From Modestobacter sp. (GTDB lineage: Bacteria > Actinomycetota > Actinomycetes > Mycobacteriales > Geodermatophilaceae): a stretch of 28,506 bases of DNA. The stretch covers positions 1 through 28,506 of the forward strand of contig JAOPUQ010000008.1 in assembly GCA_025963425.1 (NCBI GenBank), written 5' to 3'. The notes beneath the pieces were generated by a model. The model did not search any database. It was not told the DNA's origin and saw only the letters and a program-made list of their open reading frames with translations. The position numbers were made by a program, and so were the translations under genes. This document shows, in pieces, positions 15,999 through 23,585 of the stretch (the first letter of the stretch is position 1; the number at the start of each line of letters is the position of its first letter).

Positions 15999-17129
15999 TC
16001 AGGCCTTCCTGGGCGGGGGCACGTACACCGGCGAGTGCGATCGGGCGCCCGCCGAGGAACCTGGCAGGACCTCGACCCCGCGCGCGGACAACGCAGCCCG
16101 GAGCACTTCCGCGCTGGGCAGCAGATGGACGGGGCCCAGACCCAGGAACGACACGATGGCCGTCAGCAGTGCACGGTCGTACGGGTCGTCCTGGACCGCG
16201 ACCACGCGTGGACAGACCCGCTCGTCGTGGGACCAGAGGAGGACACCGCCGGCCGCACGGAGGCTGCACAGATCCTCGTCGAGTCGCGCACGGCAGTCGC
16301 ACGTCAGCGAACCCAGCACCTGCCCTTCGAGGCAGGGGGAGGTCAGCGCCAGGACCGGCTGCCCCCCGTCCGCTCCCAGCGGGCCGGGGTAGCTGACCGC
16401 CAGGTACTGACGACCGTGCACGGCGTCGCGGTACCGGTGCGAGGTGGCCAGCAGGTCGCCGTTCCAGAAGGTCGTCTGGGCCTCGCGCGACAGCAGGTCG
16501 GCGTCGGTACGCAGCCGGTGGTCGCGTACGTCCCCCACCGTGACGACCCCGATGTCGTGCTGCCGCCCGAACTCCAGCAGCTCGGGTAGCCGCGCCAGGC
16601 TCCCGTCGGCATTGATGACCGATGCGGCAACGCCCGCGGGGTACAGGCCGGCCAGTCGCGGCAGGTCGACGTAGGCCTCGGTCCGTCCTTGTCGGCCCAG
16701 CGTGCCGGCCGGAACGGCGCGGAGGGGGAAGATGTGTCCGGGCCGCCGGATGTCCGCGGCGGTCGACTCGGGCGCGGTGGCCACGACGATCGTGCGAGCC
16801 CGGTCCGCCGCGGAGATGCCCGTCGTCACACCGTGGCGCGCCTCGATCGAGACGGTGAAGGCGTTCTGCCAGCTGTCCGGCTCGTGCCCGTCCACCATCC
16901 GCGTCAGCTCCAGCTCACGACAGCGCTCGTCGGTGAGCCCCAGGTACAGCACGCCACGCGCCTCGCGGATCAGGAAGTTCACCCGCTCGGCCGTGGCGAG
17001 ACCCGCGGCGAACACGACGTCTCCGGTGGCCTGGCCGTCGTCGCTGTCCACGACGATGACGAAGCCGCCGGCGGCCAGGGACGCCACCGCCTGCTCGACC
17101 GTGACCCATGGCCGCGGGCCATGATCCAC
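15999..17129 (-). CDS. Degenerate RibBA paralogue, probably inactive in riboflavin synthesis
   Basis: The protein of about 376 residues aligns end to end with RibBA but has lost key residues in both halves. In the RibB half RENEGD reads GQATGD, the metal-binding His of GHTEA is Arg149, and the Glu that should follow near residue 170 is replaced by Ser. HIFPLR and GVTTGISAADRA remain. In the RibA half the three zinc cysteines (266, 277, 279) remain, but the RGHEGRGIGL catalytic loop and about 30 following residues are missing. The reading frame is intact with normal codon use, so it is not a decayed pseudogene. The start is uncertain: GTG 17129 has a GGGGGA Shine-Dalgarno and gives RibBA-like spacing; GTG 17162 would overlap the upstream stop as GTGA. 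The role is unknown. Confidence 0.85.
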   Translation of the reverse strand: MDHGPRPWVTVEQAVASLAAGGFVIVVDSDDGQATGDVVFAAGLATAERVNFLIREARGVLYLGLTDERCRELELTRMVDGHEPDSWQNAFTVSIEARHGVTTGISAADRARTIVVATAPESTAADIRRPGHIFPLRAVPAGTLGRQGRTEAYVDLPRLAGLYPAGVAASVINADGSLARLPELLEFGRQHDIGVVTVGDVRDHRLRTDADLLSREAQTTFWNGDLLATSHRYRDAVHGRQYLAVSYPGPLGADGGQPVLALTSPCLEGQVLGSLTCDCRARLDEDLCSLRAAGGVLLWSHDERVCPRVVAVQDDPYDRALLTAIVSFLGLGPVHLLPSAEVLRAALSARGVEVLPGSSAGARSHSPVYVPPPRKA

Positions 17130-17158
17130 CGCCGTCCCCCGGTCAGGGTTCGCGCTGG

Positions 17159-18826
17159 TCACTGGCTCAGCTGTCGCGCGGGCACAGCCGCGCCCTCCCG
17201 CGAGTGGACCAGCCGCCCGCCGACCATCACGTGGTCCACCTGGATGTCGAGCAGCTCGTCCACCGTGCACGTGCGCGGGTCGCGGTCGAGCACCACCAGG
17301 TCGGCCGTCTTGCCCTTCTCCAGCGAGCCACAGGTGCCGCCGAGGCCGAGGGCGTCGGCGGCGTTGATCGTGTGCATGCGCAGTGCCTCGTCCAGCGTCA
17401 CCGCCTGGTCCGGCTCGACGATCTCCCCGAGGAAGGTCTGCCGCCGCAGGCAGCACCAGATCCCGAAGAAGGGATTGGTCTGCCGGTCCTCCGCCCCGAC
17501 GTAGACGTCGGAGCTGCCGGCCAGCGCGAAGCCCTCGTCATGGAGGAAGCGGAACGGAAAGCGGCCACTGCCCGCGACCGGACCGAGGTAGGTCGGGAAG
17601 AAGTCCCCGAAGTTGTAGAGGAAGACCGGCTGCGGCACAGGCACGATCCCGGCGCGGCGCCAGCCGTCCAGTGCCTCCGGTCGGGTCAACAGGTTCCCTG
17701 CGTGCTCGACGCGGGTCGGCGGCGCATCCGGCATGCCCGCGCGGACCTGCTCCGCGGCCATGACGACGACGTCCTGGGCGCGCTCGCCGTTGGCGTGCAC
17801 CGCCAGCTGCAGCCCGGCGTCCGCGGTGCGCCGCATCATGTTCACCAGCTGCCGCCGGTCGAGGTTGACCTTGCCCCGGGAGCCGGGACGGATGGCGTGC
17901 GGTGATCGGTAGGCCGTGTGGGTCGCAGCGTTCTTGGACGAGTACCCGCCGTCGGAGAACACCTTCACGCCGTGCTGCCTGATGCGTCGCGCGTCGGCCG
18001 GGATCAGCTCGTTCGCGCGAAGAGCCGTCTCGAAGTCGACGGTCCCCGGCGCGCACACGAAGACCTCGAGACGTTGGGGCACGCGCCCGGACTCCACCAG
18101 GTCGACGAGCTGGCGGACACCTTCGACCGAACCGGAGATGTCTCCCACGAGCGTGACGCCATAGCGGGTGAAGAGGTCATGAGCGCCCTCGGTGAGCACG
18201 GCCGCAAGGTCGAGGTCGTCGGCATCCCGGATGGGCAGCAGGCTGTCCACCTCACTCACCACCCCGGTCGGGCGGCCGTCGGACCCCATCTCGATGACAG
18301 CGCCACCCATCGAGCCCTTCGTCCGGTCGGAGAACCGTCCGAGGTCGGCGAGCTCGATGGCGGCCGAGTTCAGCAGCGTGGTGTGGCCGCCCGCATGTAC
18401 GGCGATCGGCACGCTCGGGCTGACCGAGTCCAGTTCCTGCAGCGTCGGGTACCGCTTGTCCGCGAGCTTCTGATTGAAGAAGAGGTTGCCCTGTGCCCGC
18501 AGCCAACCGGAGCCGTGGCGCCCCGTCCGCAGCCCGTCCCGGAGAGCGTCCAGGACGTCCTCGACCGAGCTGCACCGTGGCACGCGGACGTCCACCATCG
18601 TTCCGCCGGCGCGGGCGCTCACCTCCAGGTGGGCATGCGGGTCCACGAAGCCCGGCATCACCACGCGGTCCCCGAAGTCCAACACCTCGTGGGCGGTGTC
18701 GCCGGGCGTCGGACCCGAGCCGGTGTCGGTGATCACCCCGTCGCTGGCGCGGATCCATTCCACATCCTCGGAGCCATTCCGGGAAATGGTCATCACGCGT
18801 CCGGCGACAACGGTATCCATGGTCAT
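17159..18826 (-). CDS. Metal-dependent amidohydrolase, YtcJ/Amidohydro_3 type
   Basis: This 555-residue amidohydrolase-superfamily enzyme hydrolyses C-N bonds in amides or cyclic amides. The N-terminal beta-sandwich leads into PGFVDPHAHLEV with metal ligands His64 and His66. Further features are a VKVFSDGG strand (Lys as possible carbamate or ligand), HANGE and HAGN motifs carrying later His ligands, GSSDV with the catalytic Asp, and the C-terminal GSLEKGKTADLVVLD return strand. The start is ATG 18826 (MTMDT) or ATG 18820 (MDTVV); neither Shine-Dalgarno is decisive. It lies 40 bp after LLM monooxygenase 1 and just before the degenerate RibBA. It may hydrolyse the formamide- or lactam-type product of oxidative ring opening. 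Confidence 0.9.
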   Translation of the reverse strand: MTMDTVVAGRVMTISRNGSEDVEWIRASDGVITDTGSGPTPGDTAHEVLDFGDRVVMPGFVDPHAHLEVSARAGGTMVDVRVPRCSSVEDVLDALRDGLRTGRHGSGWLRAQGNLFFNQKLADKRYPTLQELDSVSPSVPIAVHAGGHTTLLNSAAIELADLGRFSDRTKGSMGGAVIEMGSDGRPTGVVSEVDSLLPIRDADDLDLAAVLTEGAHDLFTRYGVTLVGDISGSVEGVRQLVDLVESGRVPQRLEVFVCAPGTVDFETALRANELIPADARRIRQHGVKVFSDGGYSSKNAATHTAYRSPHAIRPGSRGKVNLDRRQLVNMMRRTADAGLQLAVHANGERAQDVVVMAAEQVRAGMPDAPPTRVEHAGNLLTRPEALDGWRRAGIVPVPQPVFLYNFGDFFPTYLGPVAGSGRFPFRFLHDEGFALAGSSDVYVGAEDRQTNPFFGIWCCLRRQTFLGEIVEPDQAVTLDEALRMHTINAADALGLGGTCGSLEKGKTADLVVLDRDPRTCTVDELLDIQVDHVMVGGRLVHSREGAAVPARQLSQ

Positions 18827-18866
18827 ACCTGTCCGCCGAGCGCCGCGGATCCGGCTCCCTGCATGG

Positions 18867-19919
18867 TCACGACGCGATTCCATGTTCTGCGCGGAACGGC
18901 ATGACGACCTCCTTGGCAAAGGTCTCCATGCCATGGAGGACCTCGTCGTGGGAAGGGCCGAAGTCGAACTGCAGCATCAGCTGGTCCACGCCGGCCCGGT
19001 GGTATTCCTCCACCTTCGCCAGGCACTCGGCCGGGTCCCCGAAGATGAGGTTCGCCCGGACCTCCTGCGGGGTCGGCTCCTTCTCCAGCCGGTCCGGCGT
19101 CACGTATCCGGAGGGATCGGCGTTCTGGGTGAAGTGGTGCAGCCGCTGGTTGATGCGGTGGTTGATGAGCGACTCCTCGACACGGGCGTCGAGCTCCGCC
19201 TCGCTCTTGGTCACGAACGCCGAGCGCAGCACGGTGAGCTTCTGCTCGCCGCGCCGCCCACCCGCGGCTTCGCGCGCTGCGTGGAATGCCCGGGCGACGT
19301 CCTCGACCACGCTCATCGGACGGATGAAGGGCCAGTTCGCCACGTTGTAGCCCAACGACGCGGCCCACTCGATGGTCGGTGGCGTCATGGCGGCGACCCA
19401 CACCGGCGGGTGCGGCCGCTGCCGCGACCGCGGCCAGACGGGGGCTTGCGGGAAGGAGTGGAACGCACCGTCGAGGGCGGCAGAGCCGTGCTCACTCGAC
19501 CACAGGTCCCGCAGGAAGCCGAGGGTCTCGGCGAACCGGTCCTTGCCCTCCGCGAACGGGACGCCGAGCCGTTCGAACTCGTACTCGTACGCACCTCGAC
19601 CGACGCCCAGCTCGAGCCGGCCCTCCAGCACCTCGTCCGTCAGGGCGATCTCACCAGCAGTGATCAACGGGTGCCGCAGCGTCAGCAACGTGGCCATGGT
19701 GCCCACCCGGATGGAGAGGTCCCGCCCGACGTTCTGCGCCAGCATCAGTGCATTGGGAGCCTGCATGAAATGGATGAGATGGTGTTCGGGGACCCAGACC
19801 ATGTCGTAGCCGAGGTCAGCCGCAGCCGCCGCCTCACGCCGCTTCTCCTCGAAGAGCGAAGATTGGTAGCGTTCCGGCTCGTAGATGCGCTGATGCGACA
19901 GGAATACGGCGAATTGCAT
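18867..19919 (-). CDS. LLM-class flavin-dependent monooxygenase 1
   Basis: This 350-residue TIM-barrel protein of the bacterial luciferase-like (LLM) family uses reduced flavin supplied by a separate reductase and O2. Visible family features are VWVPEHH (41-47), VGTMATLLTLRHP (about 72-84), the GRLELGVGRGAYEYEF phosphate-binding region (GVGRG at 105-109) and the late GDPAECLAKVEEYHRAGVDQL segment. The length is typical. The ATG at 19919-19917 has an AAGGA Shine-Dalgarno at about 9 bp; in-frame upstream sequence lies in an intergenic region and is not counted. About 131 bp separate it from the preceding amidohydrolase. In RutA, pyridine and trigonelline pathways such enzymes oxidise and open N-heterocycles; the substrate here is unknown. 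Confidence 0.92.
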   Translation of the reverse strand: MQFAVFLSHQRIYEPERYQSSLFEEKRREAAAAADLGYDMVWVPEHHLIHFMQAPNALMLAQNVGRDLSIRVGTMATLLTLRHPLITAGEIALTDEVLEGRLELGVGRGAYEYEFERLGVPFAEGKDRFAETLGFLRDLWSSEHGSAALDGAFHSFPQAPVWPRSRQRPHPPVWVAAMTPPTIEWAASLGYNVANWPFIRPMSVVEDVARAFHAAREAAGGRRGEQKLTVLRSAFVTKSEAELDARVEESLINHRINQRLHHFTQNADPSGYVTPDRLEKEPTPQEVRANLIFGDPAECLAKVEEYHRAGVDQLMLQFDFGPSHDEVLHGMETFAKEVVMPFRAEHGIAS

Positions 19920-20050
19920 CGAGTGTGTCCTTATCGAGAGTGCGGCCGGATACGCCGACCGTACGGCTGAGGATCCAGTGCGTCCTTGGCCAAACGACCC
20001 GATTGGCAGACCGGGCACTGGACAGGTGGAGGCTGGTGCCGGCGGTCCGC

Positions 20051-20899
20051 TCAGGCGCCCAGCCCGAGCAGGGACAGGGGCCTGTCATAGGCGATCGCAT
20101 CGAGCACGTCCTGTGGCACGGGACGCCCCTGACCGACCTCGTTGACCGACAACAGCGCACGCAGGTGCTCCGCCGGGTCGAAGGTCGGGAAGTCCGACCC
20201 GAACAGCAACTTGTCCTGCACGCCGTAGTCCAGGGCCGAGAGCAGGATGGTGGACAGCTGCCAGGGGCGCGAACAGCGTGCCGAGAGGTCGGCGAAGACG
20301 TTCGGGTGCTTCCGGAGCAGCGGGACCACCTCGTGCGGCCACGGCTGGCCCATGTGCGCGATGACGATGCGCAGCTCGGGGAAGTCACGTGCGACGCGGT
20401 CGAGCAGCACGGGCTGGGCGTTGTCCAGCACACCTCGGCGATGACTGACCGCGCCCTGGTGGAAGACGACGACCGCACCGAGCTCGTCCGCCGCCCTGTA
20501 GACGGCGTACGCCGCGTCGGAGTGCGGGTGGAAGTCCTGGTACGGCGGCGACAGCTTCACCCCGGAGAGGCCCAGGTCGCCCACGGCGTAGCGCAGCCGG
20601 GCCACGGCAGACGGGTCGTTCGGGTCGACCGAGGCGATCCCCACGAGCCGGTCCGACGACGCGACGTACTCCGCGACGAACTCATTGGGCACGTCCAGGT
20701 CGAAATGGCGGCTGGTGAGCGCGATGACGACGGAGTGCGAGACGCCACTGGCCAGCATCGCGGCCCGGTGCTCCTCCGGGGTGCCGTGTTCCGAGGGCAC
20801 GTGCGTGTAGTGGCTGTCGATCTCGCGCCCCCACTCGGGCCCGAGGTGTTCGGGCAGCCAGATGTGGCTGTGCCAGTCGACGAAGTCGTGCGTGTTCAT
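20051..20899 (-). CDS. Amidohydrolase family 2 (ACMSD-like) metal-dependent hydrolase or decarboxylase
   Basis: This 282-residue TIM-barrel protein begins almost directly with the metal motif DWHSHIW (His10 and His12). It continues with His147 in VFHQGA, His182 in IAHMG and Asp236 in GSDFP, the usual set for Amidohydro_2 enzymes. That group includes hydrolases and decarboxylases of the ACMSD and gamma-resorcylate type, so the reaction could be C-N or C-O hydrolysis or non-oxidative decarboxylation. The ATG at 20899-20897 has a strong GGGGAGGA Shine-Dalgarno. Upstream 120 bp to the next gene are very GC-rich and show no clear signal. It lies between the 'amino acid synthesis' family gene and LLM monooxygenase 1. 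Confidence 0.9.
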   Translation of the reverse strand: MNTHDFVDWHSHIWLPEHLGPEWGREIDSHYTHVPSEHGTPEEHRAAMLASGVSHSVVIALTSRHFDLDVPNEFVAEYVASSDRLVGIASVDPNDPSAVARLRYAVGDLGLSGVKLSPPYQDFHPHSDAAYAVYRAADELGAVVVFHQGAVSHRRGVLDNAQPVLLDRVARDFPELRIVIAHMGQPWPHEVVPLLRKHPNVFADLSARCSRPWQLSTILLSALDYGVQDKLLFGSDFPTFDPAEHLRALLSVNEVGQGRPVPQDVLDAIAYDRPLSLLGLGA

Positions 20900-21019
20900 C
20901 CGATCCTCCCCATCACTCGGTCGTCGCGCCGCGTCGGCCGCGCCCGCGCCGCGCGCAGACACGGGCACCCCGGGACCGGACGAACCCGGCACGGGCCCGG
21001 GACCACGGGACGACCGCGT

Positions 21020-21613
21020 TCACACCTCGCCGGCTGCGATCGCCGCCTGGTCCTGGTACCGGTCCCCGATGCGGGCGAACGGGCGCCCGCCCGTCGATCC
21101 GGCGATCGCGAGAACGATCTCGTCCGGCCCGGGGGCGTCGGCGATCGTCAGGTCGGTGGTCAGGTAGTGCGATCGCCGTCCCTCGTCGTTCTTGTCGACC
21201 AGCGGGATGGACAGCACGGTGCCCGAGCCGGCACGACGGTTCGTGAACGGAAGGAAGGACGAACCGCCCACGCGCTCCCGGAAGACGTTGCCGAAGCGCA
21301 GCGTGTGGATCAGCGCCGAGGCATGCTCCAGCTCACCGTTGAGCCCGACCACGGCAGCCTTGCCGTACGCCTCGATCGCCTCGGCACCGCCCAGGGCGAC
21401 TGCGAGCTCGTCGGTGAGCAGTTTCCCGAGGGCCGGGGCGATCGAGCGGATGGCCGGGCCGAGGTCCTCGACGAAACCCCGTCCCGCCCACGGGTTGGCG
21501 ATCACCACTGCTGCGATCGCCATCCGCAACGGCGGCGAGACCGCGCGACCGCCTTCTCGGTCGAGCACCTCGATGACCGTCACCCGCTTGCGGATGTCAG
21601 CGGCGTCGTCCAT
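21020..21613 (-). CDS. 'Amino acid synthesis' family protein (PF06684-like), function unknown
   Basis: This 197-residue protein resembles the so-called amino acid synthesis family. Features are an N-terminal KRVTVIEVLDREGGRAVSPP, then RMAIAAVVIANPWAGRG, KLLTDELAVALGG, YGKAAVVGLNGELEHASALIH, and a C-terminal PGPDEIVLAIAGSTGGRPFARI. The family name is historical; to my knowledge no activity is firmly established. Members often sit beside LLM monooxygenases, RidA proteins and amidohydrolases, as here, which suggests a hydrolase or isomerase step on a ring-opened nitrogen compound. The ATG at 21613-21611 has an AGAGGAAG Shine-Dalgarno. It follows the RidA gene by 56 bp. The family assignment comes from memory of its sequence pattern. 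Confidence 0.8.
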   Translation of the reverse strand: MDDAADIRKRVTVIEVLDREGGRAVSPPLRMAIAAVVIANPWAGRGFVEDLGPAIRSIAPALGKLLTDELAVALGGAEAIEAYGKAAVVGLNGELEHASALIHTLRFGNVFRERVGGSSFLPFTNRRAGSGTVLSIPLVDKNDEGRRSHYLTTDLTIADAPGPDEIVLAIAGSTGGRPFARIGDRYQDQAAIAAGEV

Positions 21614-21669
21614 GGGGGACTTCCTCTCGGTTGGGTCGTACGGGTACTGCTGAACCGGGTGCGCGACGC

Positions 21670-22098
21670 TCACGGCGTCGCTGGGAGGACCGCGGTCACC
21701 TGGATGGACACCCAGGCCTCGGGCCAGGCCAGCTGGGCGACACCCACCAGCGCACCGGCGGGAGGGCTTTCCCCGAGGATGTCCCGGCGGATCCGCACCA
21801 GCTCGCCCGCGTACCGCATGTCCGTGACGTAACTGGTCATGGACAGGACGTGCTCGAATCCGCAGCCGACCCGTTCCAATGCGACGCGGATGTTGTGGAA
21901 ACTGCGGGTGACCTGGGCAGCGAAACCGCCAGGCACCACGTGCCCGTGCTCGTCGGTGCCCATCTGTGCCGCGAGGAAGACCAGGGGGCCGGCCACCACG
22001 CACTGCGAGTAGGCGAGGGGCAGCGGGTCCATGAGCCCGGGCACCGGGACCACGCGTCGCCGCCACGCGGCCGCGTCACCCGGGGTCGCGGCTGTCAC
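21670..22098 (-). CDS. RidA/YjgF/YER057c/UK114-family protein
   Basis: This protein of about 142 residues has the RidA pattern: YSQCVVAGPLVFLAAQMG (30-47), FAAQVTRSFHNIRVALERVGCGFEHVLSMTSYVTDM (59-94) and the C-terminal WVSIQVTAVLP strand. RidA proteins hydrolyse enamines, imines or aminoacrylates; RutC does a comparable step in pyrimidine breakdown. By eye, the position of the conserved imine-hydrolysis Arg is Gly115 here (SPPAGALVGV), so a classical RidA deaminase reaction is doubtful. The start is taken as GTG 22098, overlapping the LLM2 stop in GTGA; a later start near residue 16-23 is possible, and the Shine-Dalgarno is weak. The tight coupling implies it acts directly after that monooxygenase. 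Confidence 0.88.
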   Translation of the reverse strand: MTAATPGDAAAWRRRVVPVPGLMDPLPLAYSQCVVAGPLVFLAAQMGTDEHGHVVPGGFAAQVTRSFHNIRVALERVGCGFEHVLSMTSYVTDMRYAGELVRIRRDILGESPPAGALVGVAQLAWPEAWVSIQVTAVLPATP

Positions 22099-23243
22099 GA
22101 CGACGGCGGAAAGGCGGGGATGATCTCCCGACCGAAGAGCTCGACCGAGGCCAGGATGTCGGATTGGGTGAGCTCGGGGAGCCAGGTGTACACCAGGAGC
22201 CGTTCGAGACCGACGCTGGTGCGCATGCTCGTGAGTCGCTCCGACACGTCGTCGGGCGTGCCGACGAGGAGGTGTCCGCGGTCGTTCAGGAAGTCGAACC
22301 ACGGCTTCTCGAGCTCGCGGTCGCTGATCGTCTCCCCCGGCTCGGCGTAGATCGAGCGGCTCCGGAGCCCGCCGATGTAGTCGCGGTAGAGGCGTTCGAC
22401 GGCGGGCTCGGCGATCTCCCGGGCCTTCTCGCGCGTGTCCGCGACGTAGCAGACCCGCATGAGTGAGCACTGCTCGCCCAGCGCCAGCTCGCGCCCCTGG
22501 ACCGCGGAGGCGGCCTCGCGGTAGACCTCGAAGGACGTCGCCAGCGCCGCCTCGGAACGAAGCCAGGTGATCGGACGCAGGCCCTGCTCGGCGGACAGCC
22601 GGAAGGAGGCGTCGCTGTCCCCGACGTTCCAGAGCGGCGGATGCGGGGTCTGCCGGGGCTTCGGGACGATGGACATGCCGACGTACTGCCCGTCCTCGTC
22701 ACGCCACCCCGGGTTCCGCGGGAACCAGCCGGCGTAACTGTCGGTCACCCCGGCCCGCGGGAAGGTGTAGTACTTCCCCTCCCACGTGAAGGGATCCTCC
22801 GTCCAGGCCCTCCGCAAGATTTCCAGCGTCTCCAGGAACATGTCGGCGTTGCCCGCCGGGAAGCGACGGTCGACGTCGAAGGAGCTCAGGTTGCTCATCT
22901 CGCGGTTGGTGATCCCCCGCCCGACGCCGCAGTCCAGGCGTCCACCACTGACGTGATCGAGCACCGCCAGGTCCTCCGCCAGCCGTAGCGGGTGCCAGCC
23001 CGGGAGGATCACGGCCGCGAGCCCGAGCCGGATGGTCGAGGTGTGTGCCGCCAGCAGCATGAGCGTCAGGATCGGGTTGGGCTGGACGTCGTAGCCCTCA
23101 CCACCGAAGTGGTGCTCCCCCGTCCATACGGTGGAGAAGCCGAGCTCCTCGGCGCGGACGGTCTGGGCGACCGCGTCGGCCAGCACCTGGTCGTACGGGC
23201 GCCGCTCGGTGTCGAACATGTTGAAGAAGTAGTCGAAGTGCAC
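22095..23243 (-). CDS. LLM-class flavin-dependent monooxygenase 2
   Basis: This 382-residue luciferase-like monooxygenase is only distantly similar to LLM monooxygenase 1. Family features are VWTGEHHF (39-46), the AAVILPGWHPLRLAEDLAVLDHVSGGR region (77-102), GVGRG at 106-110, a PPLWNVGDSDASF strand, and a C-terminal VGTPDDVSERL segment. It would use reduced flavin from the FMN reductase encoded in the same block. The start is GTG 23243-23241, with a GGGAGGGG Shine-Dalgarno; the upstream in-frame ATG lacks one. As first gene after a 342-bp gap it probably heads the catabolic transcript, with RidA immediately coupled. An initial oxygenation or ring-opening role is plausible; the substrate is unknown. 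Confidence 0.92.
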   Translation of the reverse strand: MHFDYFFNMFDTERRPYDQVLADAVAQTVRAEELGFSTVWTGEHHFGGEGYDVQPNPILTLMLLAAHTSTIRLGLAAVILPGWHPLRLAEDLAVLDHVSGGRLDCGVGRGITNREMSNLSSFDVDRRFPAGNADMFLETLEILRRAWTEDPFTWEGKYYTFPRAGVTDSYAGWFPRNPGWRDEDGQYVGMSIVPKPRQTPHPPLWNVGDSDASFRLSAEQGLRPITWLRSEAALATSFEVYREAASAVQGRELALGEQCSLMRVCYVADTREKAREIAEPAVERLYRDYIGGLRSRSIYAEPGETISDRELEKPWFDFLNDRGHLLVGTPDDVSERLTSMRTSVGLERLLVYTWLPELTQSDILASVELFGREIIPAFPPSS

Positions 23244-23585
23244 GCTGCCCCTCCCGACGAGGTGATCGCTCCGGTGGCCCGACCGGGATTCCACCTCGCG
23301 GCGAGGCGCGAAGAACTGGCCGATTCGGACGGTACGGAGAGCTGGACGCGCCGTCGTCGGACATACGTCGAAGGGAGAGGGGCGCTTCTGCTCCCAATGT
23401 CGATGACGGGCGCCGCCGACGGGCGGGCGGTGACCACTTCCCCCGCCGGGAGTGCGGGGTCATCCGGCTCTGGGCCGTCTCGGACGCCGATGCCGCTCCC
23501 CACCCGCCCCCGTCGGACGCCGGCGAGCTTCCCCTGCCCACCGGTGCGGGCGCCGTGGCGGGGCCAGATCAGCGCGCCCGACCGG
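23244..23585 (-). promoter_or_regulatory. 342-bp intergenic region, likely promoter of the catabolic block
   Basis: No frame in this stretch has family features, and the open frames look like high-GC noise. It separates the amine-assimilation operon from LLM monooxygenase 2, both on the minus strand, so it should hold the promoter for the block. A perfect inverted repeat CCTCGC-G-GCGAGG at 23294-23306 lies about 50 bp before the GTG start and is a candidate operator. TANNNT-type -10 candidates such as TACCGT occur on the minus strand near 23330, but none has a convincing -35. Confidence 0.35.

Noticed and set aside
15999..17129. Treating the second RibBA as a pseudogene
   Set aside because: There is no frameshift or stop, codon use is like the neighbours, other conserved segments are kept, and it is spaced two bases from the next gene. 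Loss of active-site residues looks selective rather than decay.
23244..23585. A hidden small gene in the 342-bp gap
   Set aside because: Open frames on both strands are Arg/Pro/Ser-rich without family features or a good ribosome binding site, typical of GC-rich noise.
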